A DNA stretch of 64,000 nucleotides from Deltaproteobacteria bacterium (GTDB taxonomy: Bacteria; Desulfobacterota; DSM-4660; Desulfatiglandales; Desulfatiglandaceae): assembly GCA_021737785.1 (NCBI GenBank), contig JAIPDI010000024.1, positions 1 through 64,000 on the forward strand, in the 5' to 3' direction. Of the stretch, positions 35,673 to 44,628 are shown piece after piece (within the stretch, counting starts at the first letter, position 1; each line of letters starts with the position of its first letter). Position numbers and translations under genes: made by a program. The notes under the pieces were generated by a model, which saw only the letters and a list, made by a program, of their open reading frames with translations, made no database searches and was not told where the DNA came from.

Positions 35673-37055
35673 TTATTCCGGGCGCATCTGTTCCGCCAGT
35701 ATGCGATCCGCTATACGCTCGCTGATGAAACACGCCGCAGCCTGGACGTCCTCTTCTGTTCGTGAGTGCTTGATGTCCATAATATCCAGATAGATCCGGT
35801 TGACAGCGGGATAGCAATCCGCTTTCCGATCAAAATAGATGGACTTGTAAACATTCCTACCCAGAATGATCACGGTGAAGTCCGCCTGGGGGCAGATTTC
35901 CTGGACCGACTGGGCCGCGTTTTCCGGATAGATGACCAAAGGCCTGTGATCTACCACGTAAGCCCCCAGATATCTTCGGGCCATCCGGGGCCAGAGCGTC
36001 TCCCATTGTGATCTTTTGATGGCGACATCGGAATCTTCCGAGAAAACGAGTTTTTTTTCCATACACTTTTTGGTGGCTGCCTCGATTTCCCGGACCAGTT
36101 TCCGGATCATTTCGAGGAGAAAATCGGTGGGTTCAAAGTCATCTGACAAGGGATCGTCGGTCGACCGTCCATGAATGAACTCATCGGTTAAGGACGGGAG
36201 AACGCATATTTTTATCGCATTGGGCCGGTCCGAGCCCTGAAAATGCCGGCCTGGGTATGCGTGAAAGCCGACCTGTGAGATTTTCTCTTTTACCACGCCG
36301 TCTTCAACGACTGCACCTGCATCGTAAAGGGCCTTTACCAGAAAGGGCGACTTGAGATACTGAAACAGGTGGGGTTTGCTTTGGATGACCTCCTGCAGAA
36401 ATTTCACTTCCCCGGGGGTCAGGTTCATGGCCTGAAGATCTTGTTCGGTCGGTGGGACAGCGGGGTTGTGGAGAAGATCTTCCCGGGCCATGAGCCCGGA
36501 CAGTCTCACCTTTTCCCCGCTGTGGATTTTTTTAAGTAGAAAGAGGCGGATGGCGATGAATTCCGAGGCCGGGTAGATGCTGGTTACCCCGTAATCCCCT
36601 TCATACAGGCTGAGGCCCCTGTCGTAATGGTAGAGCACGGTGGTGAGGTCCAGGATATTGGGATCCAGGACCATAACATCAAGGGCGTTCCGCTCTGTTT
36701 CAGTCATGATGGAAACGATATTCTGAAAATCGAGGGGTTCATTCAGCCCACGGGTTCGCCACTGTTGGCGATATTCAGGATCCCCGGCCATTCCGAGGGT
36801 TATCTGCAGGAGATAGGCCAGCACTTCTGATGCATAGGTTTGCCCCGGGGTGAGATCCGCCTCCATGGACGCGGTTTTCGAGGACCGTCGGCCTTGATCC
36901 GCCCGAAGGCCGGATGCGGAATCGACCAGGAATGCCTTTGTGGTGCCGTGGACAGGGCCGGCCCCCGGAAAGGAACGGGTGTCAGGCGGATATATCAGGG
37001 GATGAAAGGTAACCCAGAAGGTGACGGCAACCAGAAAAACGATTTTAAATCTCAT
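35673..37055 (-). CDS. Secreted hypothetical protein
   Basis: A 460-residue protein with an N-terminal signal peptide (MRFKIVFLVAVTFWVTFHPL). The mature part is soluble, rich in charged residues, with no family recognised and no lipobox. A few segments suggest a helical fold (FLLEMIRKLVREIEAATKK). It stands alone on the minus strand and its stop lies 5 bases from a repeat copy. Export to the periplasm is inferred from the signal alone. Confidence 0.65.
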   Translation of the reverse strand: MRFKIVFLVAVTFWVTFHPLIYPPDTRSFPGAGPVHGTTKAFLVDSASGLRADQGRRSSKTASMEADLTPGQTYASEVLAYLLQITLGMAGDPEYRQQWRTRGLNEPLDFQNIVSIMTETERNALDVMVLDPNILDLTTVLYHYDRGLSLYEGDYGVTSIYPASEFIAIRLFLLKKIHSGEKVRLSGLMAREDLLHNPAVPPTEQDLQAMNLTPGEVKFLQEVIQSKPHLFQYLKSPFLVKALYDAGAVVEDGVVKEKISQVGFHAYPGRHFQGSDRPNAIKICVLPSLTDEFIHGRSTDDPLSDDFEPTDFLLEMIRKLVREIEAATKKCMEKKLVFSEDSDVAIKRSQWETLWPRMARRYLGAYVVDHRPLVIYPENAAQSVQEICPQADFTVIILGRNVYKSIYFDRKADCYPAVNRIYLDIMDIKHSRTEEDVQAAACFISERIADRILAEQMRPE

Positions 37056-37384
37056 GGTTGTCCAATATCCTCAAACTCCATATCGTCGGTAAACCGGCGG
37101 TGGATTTCATGGCGGTGGACATTGACGGACATCAGATTTTTCAGATGGACATGATCTCCAGGGCAATCTGGTTTGGGATAGAAACCCATGGCGTCGCTTG
37201 CCCGGCGCAACAACGGCATCCAGGGGCCGGCAGGTCAGACCATGTGCAGAATCTTCATTGCGATATCATCGAAAAGGCAGTCAAGTTTACCAGACACACT
37301 TTTGAAAAACAAGCGAAGACCCCTTGTAAGCCGCCGGAAGGTCTGCAATGCCTGGAGATAATTTCTCAGAAACTGACAAAAAAT

Positions 37385-37413
37385 TTGACTTATAATAATT
37401 AAGGATATATTAT
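37385..37413 (+). promoter_or_regulatory. Promoter of the RRM-protein gene
   Basis: -35 TTGACT (37385-37390), a 17-base spacer and -10 TATTAT (37408-37413). The start is predicted near 37420, which leaves a leader of about 387 bases before the RRM gene. The area 37056-37384 contains no convincing gene. Confidence 0.6.
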
Positions 37414-37421
37414 GTTGGGTA

Positions 37422-37608
37422 ACTATCGGATATTGGCCTTTTCCGGAGCACCCGGTTGCGGGAGATAGTATTTAAAATTCTTCTTCGACTTCAATAATCC
37501 TCGATCAGGCTATTATTATAGTGGTAACCATTTCGGCCAAGTCTTCCTCCTCCCTGGGCGGCCTCAAAAGTCCTCACGTGAAGAGGGCGCTGAAAGCGCT
37601 TAGCCGCC
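37422..37608 (+). promoter_or_regulatory. Structured 5' leader of the RRM gene
   Basis: The predicted RNA begins with a stem ACTATC/GATAGT (37422-37469) enclosing the tetraloop hairpin CCCG-GTTG-CGGG. A second unit at 37557-37608 has an outer stem GGCGGC/GCCGCC and two inner hairpins, CCTC..GAGG and GCGCT-GAA-AGCGC, as a three-way junction. No known riboswitch consensus was recognised. A temperature- or RNA-binding-protein-sensing leader is inference. Folding was judged by eye. Confidence 0.4.
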
Positions 37609-37806
37609 GTCTTACCGTTGCTTCAGGCGGTCAGGATGCAAATTTCCATTCGCGGCTTTATTCAAAAGATAGATGGCAAGGCGTTGGATACCGGGGAGTA
37701 CTACGACCCTTTTGAATTCACCCTCGGGAGCAGAAAGTCATATCGTGTATTGAAACAGGGACGGATTTCGGATCATCATCAGGGGTTTAGACCAGAGGAG
37801 GAGCAA

Positions 37807-38115
37807 ATGAATATCTACGCGGGCAATTTGTCTTACGAAGTGACAGAAGAAGATTTGAAGGATGCCTTTAGTGCGTTCGGGCAGGTCGACACCGTCAAGG
37901 TGATAAAAGATGAGTACAGCGGCAGATCCAAAGGATTCGGTTTCGTGGAGATGCAGGATAATTCCAGCGCCCAATCCGCCATAGAGGGTCTGGACGGAAA
38001 AGAGCTGAAAGGACGGGCAATCAAGGTGAATCAGGCCCGTGCCCGCACCGAAGGTCCTCGATCCGGAGGAGGTCGGGGCAAAGGAAGACCGGGCGGCGGC
38101 GGACGGCGCTATTAA
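37807..38115 (+). CDS. RRM-domain RNA-binding protein
   Basis: A 102-residue single-RRM protein with a Gly/Arg-rich tail (GPRSGGGRGKGRPGGGGRRY). RNP2 is IYAGNL (3-8) and RNP1 KGFGFVEM (42-49). The ATG has GAGGAG just upstream. Such proteins resemble bacterial cold-induced Rbp proteins and usually bind structured or U-rich RNA. A long structured leader precedes it and a DEAD-box helicase follows, as in cold-response or RNA-turnover loci. Confidence 0.92.
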   Translation: MNIYAGNLSYEVTEEDLKDAFSAFGQVDTVKVIKDEYSGRSKGFGFVEMQDNSSAQSAIEGLDGKELKGRAIKVNQARARTEGPRSGGGRGKGRPGGGGRRY

Positions 38116-38288
38116 CATCGAACACAAGCATTGAAGCACCGGATTAAAGAATCCGCCCTCAAAACCCTATCACGCATCCTATTGGATGGTGGCACAAGCA
38201 TCGTCAACAGTCCGAAAGGATGCAGCGCGTGGCGAAGATACATGGCCATCGCAGGGCGTGGGAAACAAGGAAAAAATAAATAATCACT

Positions 38289-38321
38289 CCGGGAACCCGT
38301 CTCATTGGGGTCCCGGTTTTT
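38289..38321 (+). terminator. Intrinsic terminator after the RRM gene
   Basis: Stem CCGGGAACCC (38289-38298) pairs imperfectly with GGGGTCCCGG (38307-38316), with an 8-base loop and T5 immediately after. It lies 37 bases before the helicase start, so helicase expression needs read-through or its own promoter. Confidence 0.75.
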
Positions 38322-38357
38322 GAGAGTCATTGTACTTTGTACGAGAAAGGAAAATAG

Positions 38358-39878
38358 TTGCTTACACAGTTAGTTATGAAGTTTTACGATCAGTTGACAA
38401 CCCCCTCATCCCCAGATACTCAACCACAGAAAACAGCCGATCCGGTTCTGCCGGAAGGCATGGACGGGGCCCCCGGGCCTGATAGCGCTTTGCGACAAAA
38501 CGCGGGGAAAAGGCCTCATCCGTCCAGGCACAAACGGACGGTAAAAACAAAATCGAAGGACCCTTCTTGGGATGTTTCCCGGTTTGATGTTCCAATTGCC
38601 GAAGGCCGGGTCCGTTTTCACGATCTGGATCTGCCGGCCGAAATCATGCATGCCATTGCCGACCAGGGATTTACATACTGCACGCCCATACAGGCGGAGA
38701 TCCTGCCCCAGGCCCTGGCCGGATCGGATACCACTGGGAGGGCTCAGACCGGAACCGGCAAGACCGCGGCTTTTCTGATCGATATCTACACCCGGCTTCT
38801 CTCGAACCCGATTCAGGGCCGGCGCCGGCACGGGGTCCCGCGGGTGTTGATCCTGGCCCCCACACGGGAGCTGGTGCTACAAATCGAAAAAGACGCCCGG
38901 GATATCGGAAAATACACCGACATCCGCATTGAACCTGTCTTCGGAGGATTGGATTACGAGAAGCAAAAACGGGCCCTGGCAGAAAAAGTCGTCGATATCA
39001 TGATCGCCACACCGGGTCGGTTGCTTGACTTTCAGAGACAAAAGCGTGTGCACCTTAATGAGGTGGAAATTCTCGTCATTGACGAAGCCGACCGCATGCT
39101 CGATATGGGGTTTATCCCCGACGTGAGAAAGATCGTGCACAGTACCCCTCCCAAAGACAGGCGGCAGACGATGTTTTTCAGCGCCACACTGACGCCCGAG
39201 GTGGAACGGTTGTCCGAACAGTGGACACGGGACCCTGTTCATGTGGAGATTGAGCCCGAACAGGTGGCCGCGGATTCGGTCAACCAGATGGTCTATATTG
39301 TTACGGCCAAAGAAAAATTCACCCTTCTCATCAATTTGGTTGTGGGACAGGACCTGCAGAGGGTGCTCGTCTTTACCAACAGAAAAGATCAAACCGTTCG
39401 TCTGGCGGACCGGCTGAAACAATACCGCATCCGCTGTGCCATCCTGTCAGGAGACGTACCCCAGAAAAAGCGAATCCAGACCCTCGATGATTTTCGCAAC
39501 GGAAGGATTCGTGTCCTGGTGGCCACAGACGTAGCGGCAAGAGGACTCCATATCGAGGGCATCAGTCACGTCATCAATTTTACGCTGCCCCAGTCGCCCG
39601 AGGATTATGTGCATCGGATCGGACGCACGGGCCGTGCCGGCGCCACGGGTATTTCAGTGAGTTTTGCGTGCGAGGACGATTCTTTTTTTATCCCGGCCAT
39701 AGAGGAATACCTTGGGCACCCTTTAAGTTGCGTGTATCCGGATAGCTCGCTGCTGGAAAAGATGCCGCCGCTGGTCCAGGTGTCTTCCGCCAAAAAGAGC
39801 ACCGTGTTTCCATCACGTGGCCGGCGGGTAACAAGCAGGGCCGGCACACCCAACCGTCGAAAATCCCATTCCGGTTAA
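38358..39878 (+). CDS. DEAD-box RNA helicase (RhlB/RhlE type)
   Basis: A 506-residue ATP-dependent RNA helicase. Q motif FTYCTPIQAEILPQAL, Walker A AQTGTGKT, PTRELVLQI, DEAD in VIDEADRML, SAT in FFSATL, and HRIGRTGRAG are all present. The N-terminus is a basic 90-residue extension. It starts at TTG (38358), supported by AAAGGA 7 bases upstream; an ATG at 38376 is the alternative. The RhlB-like C-terminus suggests mRNA turnover. It follows the RRM gene. Confidence 0.94.
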   Translation: MLTQLVMKFYDQLTTPSSPDTQPQKTADPVLPEGMDGAPGPDSALRQNAGKRPHPSRHKRTVKTKSKDPSWDVSRFDVPIAEGRVRFHDLDLPAEIMHAIADQGFTYCTPIQAEILPQALAGSDTTGRAQTGTGKTAAFLIDIYTRLLSNPIQGRRRHGVPRVLILAPTRELVLQIEKDARDIGKYTDIRIEPVFGGLDYEKQKRALAEKVVDIMIATPGRLLDFQRQKRVHLNEVEILVIDEADRMLDMGFIPDVRKIVHSTPPKDRRQTMFFSATLTPEVERLSEQWTRDPVHVEIEPEQVAADSVNQMVYIVTAKEKFTLLINLVVGQDLQRVLVFTNRKDQTVRLADRLKQYRIRCAILSGDVPQKKRIQTLDDFRNGRIRVLVATDVAARGLHIEGISHVINFTLPQSPEDYVHRIGRTGRAGATGISVSFACEDDSFFIPAIEEYLGHPLSCVYPDSSLLEKMPPLVQVSSAKKSTVFPSRGRRVTSRAGTPNRRKSHSG

Positions 39879-39997
39879 CCGACCGCCTCCGGAAGATTCG
39901 ACCAGTACCCCTTGAGTCTTGCATCGCCGGATAAATCGACCTCCGTGTCTTAGTGTCTCCGTGTGAGACTTTTCTTGGCTCCGGCGTATCCGGGTTT

Positions 39998-40122
39998 GGA
40001 ATCTTTGGCACCACCTTCCCTGCACCCTGCGGAGACGTGGGTGCCTTACCGATAAGCGCTCGGAAAATTTCCGGGATTTGCACCAATACATTTTTGGTTG
40101 CGGCCGTCAGGCCGCCTTGGGG
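39998..40122 (-). repeat. Dispersed ~125-bp repeat, inverted copy
   Basis: On the minus strand it runs from CCCAAGGCGGCCTGACGGCC to CCAAAGATTCC. It lies immediately upstream of the 40145 methyltransferase start. The stretch 39944-39971 before it carries the CTCCGTGTGAG phrase shared with 29577-29628. Confidence 0.75.
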
Positions 40123-40144
40123 TAAGGGACCAGTGAAAACATCC

Positions 40145-40798
40145 ATGAGAGCAAAACCGGAAATAGAGACATGTCCGGCCTCTGACAAAAAGAACGAGAT
40201 TCTGGAATACGGCGTGCGCGCCTTTCGCCCGCGGCACCATAAAATCAGGGAACTCAAACGGACGCACGCCGCGTCGTGTCACGGCTTCAGACTCTGGCCC
40301 TCAAGTTGGCTGTTAATGGATTTCCTAAATGGTCAAGGATTGCGCAAAGGTGCCCGAGTCATGGAATTGGGGTGCGGCTGGGGATTGGCCGGCATCTTCT
40401 GTGCAAAAAATCGTGGTGCAAAGGTCACCAGCGTTGACATCGATTCAGAGGTCTTTCCATATCTGCGGGTACACACCCAGATCAACCATGTGAATGTCTC
40501 AACCATGCATCTGGGATTCGACGATCTGATAAGTAAACATCTGAAGGGGATTGACGTCATGATCGGTGCGGACATCTGCTTTTTGGATTCATTGGCTGAT
40601 TCTCTAAGAAAGCTCATATGCCGTGCCCTGGGGGAAGGCGTTCAATTTGTGGCCATTGCTGATCCGGGAAGAACGAGTTTTGAAAGACTCGGCAGGCATT
40701 TCGCTCGGGAAATGAGCGGGGAAGTTGGGTGCCGTTCGGTACAGAGGCCCTTTCCGATTGAAGGTCGGATTCTCAGGATAGGCGCCCTGTCCCATTAG
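40145..40798 (+). CDS. Methyltransferase, putative lysine or protein type
   Basis: A 217-residue class I methyltransferase. Motif I is VMELGCGWGLAGIFCAK; motif II TSVDID. The segment with WPSSWLLMDFL before motif I resembles the METTL-type lysine methyltransferases (such as the Etf-beta lysine enzyme) by pattern only. The ATG at 40145 is chosen because the longer ORF reads through a repeat copy. No close partner gene is visible. Confidence 0.75.
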   Translation: MRAKPEIETCPASDKKNEILEYGVRAFRPRHHKIRELKRTHAASCHGFRLWPSSWLLMDFLNGQGLRKGARVMELGCGWGLAGIFCAKNRGAKVTSVDIDSEVFPYLRVHTQINHVNVSTMHLGFDDLISKHLKGIDVMIGADICFLDSLADSLRKLICRALGEGVQFVAIADPGRTSFERLGRHFAREMSGEVGCRSVQRPFPIEGRILRIGALSH

Positions 40799-40858
40799 TC
40801 GTGCAGGGGTACGTGCCCGGGGTCTTGTGCCATATTTTCAGAAGTCTTGAGTGTTATC

Positions 40859-42196
40859 CTATTTCAGATAAGAGAGGGCATCCGGGAGAGGACTATCCTT
40901 TCCGTTCCGGGTCTCTCCGTAGTTGTGCTCGGCCAGGAGTTTTAGATCATTCAAGGCCTGCCTGTCCCCTCGAAACCGAACCCTGTCCAGCCGCTTGGTC
41001 ACAATATAGCCCCCCGCGCTGAGCATCTGCAACACGCTGCCGGCATCGAATACCTGGTCTTCCACAAGCATCTTTACATCAGAGCCGTAGTGCTGGACAA
41101 CCTTGGCCACCCGAGTGGATGGACGGGCATGAAATCCTATCTCAGGTATGGGGAGTTCATAGGTTATGATATCAACCAGGCGATTCAATATGGAATCGGC
41201 AAGCCCTCTCCCCGTATGAAAGAGTCGAACAAGATAGTAAAGGCTGAACCCAACGGCCTCTTCCAGGAGACGTGAAGACGGAACCATATCCTGCAACCTT
41301 TCAACAACCGGTGATGATGGAACGAGGAGATGTCTTTCAAAATAGTGGACTGAAATGGTCGCTATCTTGAAGAGATTCAGTTGAACCCGGAAAATCTCAC
41401 GCAGTCCTTTCAACTCCGGGATGTCACCGCCGATCCGGGTATGTTCGATATGGGTGTCATACCAGGATTGAAAATTATGTAGGCGGGTTCCCAGACGCCT
41501 CAACTTTCCTTCGTTGACGCCGGAGGGAATCCTTGAAGCCAGATTGTCGTCCCCCGGTCGTATGACTTCTTCCAGAGAAAGGGCTTCCCCCGCAAGGTCT
41601 GAAAAGCCATGCACAAGCTTTTTTACCACATGCGCCTTATCCGAGCCATCTGATTCTTCTATGGTGTGAGGAAGGATGATTTCATTGTGCATTTTGACGG
41701 CGTAACTGCGAAGCGGCCTCTCTTTGGGGACGGCGAGGTCCAGTCTCCGGGCCTCTGCCTGCAATTCCCCAAAAGTACGGATAATGATCTCCACAAAGAA
41801 ACGCGCCGCTGATTCCGCCCTTTCCATAAATTCCCGATCCTCTCGGGGAAAGAGACGCTCCGGATGAGAATTTTTTTTGATCTCCTCCAACAGGAAAGCG
41901 GCCTTGCCGAAATTTTTTGCGGTAGCTGTGATTTCCCGGAAATAGATCCAGTTTCTGTTATTCCGTGCCCTGTAACGGTCCAGAAAATGCTCCACATCCG
42001 AGGAATGCTTGATGACGTTGGCCAGGAATTCCATGTCCAGGAGTTTGTTCCTATCCAGCTTGAGAGCGTCTTCCACGTAATTTGAAAGGGAAAGAAACGG
42101 CCCGGCAAAGGGCGCCAGAATCCGTCCGAATTCGTCTTCGGAGATAATCTCCTGGTCCTCTTTTGAATCAAACAGCGTCAAGAAATCAGTCGTCAT
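40859..42196 (-). CDS. Protein with C-terminal HPr-like domain
   Basis: A 445-residue soluble protein. The last 90 residues form an HPr-like domain: IGFHARPST with the phospho-acceptor-type His356, and GSVLQML with Ser387, exactly 31 residues after the His as in HPr (His15/Ser46). The first 340 residues are helical and not recognised. HPr domains are normally phosphorylated by EI or HPr kinase; none is seen in the window. The protein could be a regulator whose phosphorylation state reports PEP or ATP levels. Function is inference. Confidence 0.72.
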   Translation of the reverse strand: MTTDFLTLFDSKEDQEIISEDEFGRILAPFAGPFLSLSNYVEDALKLDRNKLLDMEFLANVIKHSSDVEHFLDRYRARNNRNWIYFREITATAKNFGKAAFLLEEIKKNSHPERLFPREDREFMERAESAARFFVEIIIRTFGELQAEARRLDLAVPKERPLRSYAVKMHNEIILPHTIEESDGSDKAHVVKKLVHGFSDLAGEALSLEEVIRPGDDNLASRIPSGVNEGKLRRLGTRLHNFQSWYDTHIEHTRIGGDIPELKGLREIFRVQLNLFKIATISVHYFERHLLVPSSPVVERLQDMVPSSRLLEEAVGFSLYYLVRLFHTGRGLADSILNRLVDIITYELPIPEIGFHARPSTRVAKVVQHYGSDVKMLVEDQVFDAGSVLQMLSAGGYIVTKRLDRVRFRGDRQALNDLKLLAEHNYGETRNGKDSPLPDALSYLK

Positions 42197-42327
42197 GCAT
42201 ACACCTTCAAACCAGAAATCCCATTTCTCTTTTCACCTGTAACAAAAAAATATCCTGCTACATTACCACGAAAATGCGGTTTTGACCACGAATCATACGA
42301 ATGGGCCGAATCGGCAAAAGGCCTGTT

Positions 42328-42474
42328 TCACACGTGAGCAAGGCTTTCCAGCCCGGGCATTCGCGGCAACATCCCATTCTCACAGGCGATCCCATAAAGG
42401 GTGGTCACCACCAATTCCGTAAGATACTCGAGGATGGGGCCCGGACCGGCTTTCATGCCCCCAAAAAGCTTCAC
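42328..42474 (-). CDS. Small possible third gene of the cytochrome b operon
   Basis: A 48-codon ORF starting at a GTG that overlaps the cytochrome b stop (GTGA). It encodes a mildly hydrophobic peptide with LEYLTELVVTTLYGIACENG and ends at a TGA in 42328-42330. Tight overlap is the main evidence. No ribosome site is visible. It may be a small subunit or merely an open frame. Confidence 0.3.
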   Translation of the reverse strand: MKLFGGMKAGPGPILEYLTELVVTTLYGIACENGMLPRMPGLESLAHV

Positions 42475-43403
42475 GGTCCCCAGATGGCGGCCCTGAGCGT
42501 TAGGAGGCCGTAGAGACAGGCCAGAATCATGAGGAGACCGTAAAGGCTCTTTTCTCCCATTTGCACAGCGCCCTTCTTGAAAGAGAGCGCCCTGAGGACA
42601 TTTCCTGTGGCAGGAAGCAGGAGGACACCTCCGATGAAAAGTCCGGGAATGACCAGACCGGCCACCAGCGGAGGGAGAAATTTCAGGAGCGTCTGAATTC
42701 CCAGGAAAAACCAGGGGCCTTCCACCATGGCCATTGACGCCTCGGGAGGAATATCCATACCCGGTTTTACCAACAGGGCGTACAGGAAAAGCCCGATGCC
42801 CCCGCTGAGCATGAATCTCCGGTTCGGGAGCCATTCACGAATATGCCCTCTCATCAGGTAGAGAACCAAAAGGGGAAGCAAAAAACAGTGATAGAGATAG
42901 GGGAGAAAGAAAAAACTCTCACCGGGCACGATGAAGAGCGCTGCGACGGCCCTCCCCGCTATGGGAAGGGTTTCAAGGATGTTCATGAAAATGGCCCCTG
43001 CGAACCGTCCTTCCTGATCCCCTTTGAGGATAAAACCGGTGAAAAGGGTGTAAAAACAGAGGGCAAGAGAGACCACGAGAGCGAGCCATTCTCTAAGTGC
43101 GTACATCGAATAGCGCTTTCGAACAAAATGATCCACGGTGTGGAGCAACATGAGGATGACAAATACCTGACCGGCCCCGTAATGAAGTTGCCTGAAAAAC
43201 CACCCATAGGGGACCAGAGAGGTGATCTCTTCCACATTCTGGAAGACGTTCCCGATAGGACGGTAGTAAAACATCAGGACCATTCCGGAGGCAAGGCAGA
43301 GGATCAGGGCCGAAAGCCCCAGGCGGGGAAGATAAATAGATATCCTGTTGATAATTCTGCCGGGGGATGACACACTGAATCCTCTATCCAATTTCCAGGA
43401 CAA
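42471..43403 (-). CDS. Cytochrome b-type quinol oxidoreductase subunit
   Basis: A 310-residue membrane protein with about eight helices. It carries the four heme-ligand-type His of the b6 type: His74/His88 in one helix and His171/His186 in another (14- and 15-residue spacings). The GPWFFLG segment corresponds to the quinol-site PEWY region of subunit IV but is changed. It combines cytochrome b and part of subunit IV in one chain. It overlaps the Rieske gene by 20 bases, forming a minimal bc-like complex. No cytochrome c gene is adjacent. Confidence 0.85.
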   Translation of the reverse strand: MSWKLDRGFSVSSPGRIINRISIYLPRLGLSALILCLASGMVLMFYYRPIGNVFQNVEEITSLVPYGWFFRQLHYGAGQVFVILMLLHTVDHFVRKRYSMYALREWLALVVSLALCFYTLFTGFILKGDQEGRFAGAIFMNILETLPIAGRAVAALFIVPGESFFFLPYLYHCFLLPLLVLYLMRGHIREWLPNRRFMLSGGIGLFLYALLVKPGMDIPPEASMAMVEGPWFFLGIQTLLKFLPPLVAGLVIPGLFIGGVLLLPATGNVLRALSFKKGAVQMGEKSLYGLLMILACLYGLLTLRAAIWGP

Positions 43404-43791
43404 CCTCTATGTCCCCACTGGCGGTCCTTGTCAGGGGGACCCTGTGTAGGTCTTTTCGTGCAGGGCCTGCGACCCGGTTGCCCGACACGGTGAAAACGCT
43501 CCCGTGACAGGGACATACGAATCTGCGGGAGACCGCATCGTAGTTGAGGGTGCATCCCAGATGGGTGCATCGGGCGGAGAGGGCAACCGTCTCATCCGGC
43601 TGCCGGATGAGATAGACCCCCTCTTTGAAGTTCACAGACCCAGCCTGATCATCCGGATGAAAGACAATCCTCTTTTTTGTGGTCTTCCTGAAGGTCATAA
43701 ATGAGAAGGCAGGATAGGCCAGGAGCGATCCGCCCAGGAGGGAAACCGCCCATTGCAGACTCTTCTTGATGAACCCTCTTCTTTTGATCAT
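43384..43791 (-). CDS. Rieske iron-sulfur protein
   Basis: A 135-residue protein. The N-terminus RRGFIKKSL plus a hydrophobic helix resembles a Tat signal/anchor. The [2Fe-2S] ligands are complete: C75-T-H77-L-G-C80 and C93-P-C95-H96-G-S. It is the electron-accepting subunit of the adjacent cytochrome b complex, acting on the periplasmic face with menaquinol as probable donor. The operon begins at this gene. Confidence 0.92.
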   Translation of the reverse strand: MIKRRGFIKKSLQWAVSLLGGSLLAYPAFSFMTFRKTTKKRIVFHPDDQAGSVNFKEGVYLIRQPDETVALSARCTHLGCTLNYDAVSRRFVCPCHGSVFTVSGNRVAGPARKDLHRVPLTRTASGDIEVVLEIG

Positions 43792-43914
43792 TTTCCCTCA
43801 CATCCCCCGCCCGGTCCATTTTCCCTTGAATTTATGCAAAAAATAGACAAAAATCAACTCTTCTATGGGCTGCAACGCAGAAGAGAACATCCCATTGCAC
43901 AAATGCCTCAATTA

Positions 43915-44040
43915 TCCCAAGGCGGCCTAACAGCCGCAACCAAAAGGGTATGGGTGCAAATCCCGGCAATTTTTGAGCGCTTACCCATATGGCGCCAACT
44001 TCTCCGCAGGGTGCAGAGAAGTTACAACCAAAGATTCTAT
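43915..44040 (+). repeat. Dispersed ~125-bp repeat, complete copy
   Basis: A full copy, from CCCAAGGCGGCCTAACAGCC to ACCAAAGATTCTATAG, upstream of both the minus-strand Rieske gene and the plus-strand gene at 44120. It lies in the divergent gap 43792-44119, where no other feature is recognised. A compensated change keeps the first hairpin: GGCC..GGCC versus GGCT. Confidence 0.8.
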
Positions 44041-44119
44041 AGTGCCTGGCGTCTTCCTTCTTTGAAGACCACCGGCAGCATAAAGACGTCCCCCCGTCAA
44101 TACCTCTGGGAGAAATCCT

Positions 44120-44464
44120 ATGCTTGAGATCAGCGCTACCATGAACTCCGCAGTGGAAGAGATCTTTGCGTTCAAGACCTGCTGCGGCGCACGGGCTTTT
44201 GATCAGAACCTGGAGATTCTTATCAAAAACCGGGGGATCCGTCCGGTAATGGTCCCCAGTTACTGTGACCTCCACGGAAGTCGTGGGACATGCCGGATCA
44301 CCACGCTTGTGCCAAACGGCGATCAGCAAATCCGGCCGGGAGAGGTCAAGGCCTTCTACTGCATGATGGACGAGGTCCTCTGGAAGGAGGCAAGGGAACT
44401 GGTCTTGTACGACAGGGATGCCAACGCCTACGCTTTGCCATTGAATGAGGAGGACCGGGATTAG
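44120..44464 (+). CDS. Hypothetical protein with Cys residues
   Basis: A 114-residue protein of unknown function, with Cys21-Cys22 in FKTCCGAR and further Cys in PSYCDLHGSRGTCR. No motif spacing of a known cofactor is clear. GGGAG lies 7 bases before the ATG. It precedes the acyl-CoA dehydrogenase operon on the same strand by 165 bases. Confidence 0.6.
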   Translation: MLEISATMNSAVEEIFAFKTCCGARAFDQNLEILIKNRGIRPVMVPSYCDLHGSRGTCRITTLVPNGDQQIRPGEVKAFYCMMDEVLWKEARELVLYDRDANAYALPLNEEDRD

Positions 44465-44628
44465 AGCCCCCGGATGCGGGTGTAGTGGGGTTCTTGGGTT
44501 ACCCGGGGTATTGAGTTTATCGGGTTCACGCTTCAAGCGTAAGGCATCCGAAATCCGGTAATCGCATCTCCGCAATTCCGATAAGGATGGTATTTTCCAC
44601 CAACAATCACGGAGAGGAGGAACATCTA

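Noticed and set aside
37058-37402. 114-codon TTG-start frame before the RRM promoter
   Set aside because: No ribosome site or family; it runs over the promoter of the next gene and its start overlaps the upstream gene's start region.
37557-37608. Known riboswitch in the RRM leader
   Set aside because: Compared by eye with c-di-GMP and guanidine classes; the three-way junction lacks their conserved loop bases.
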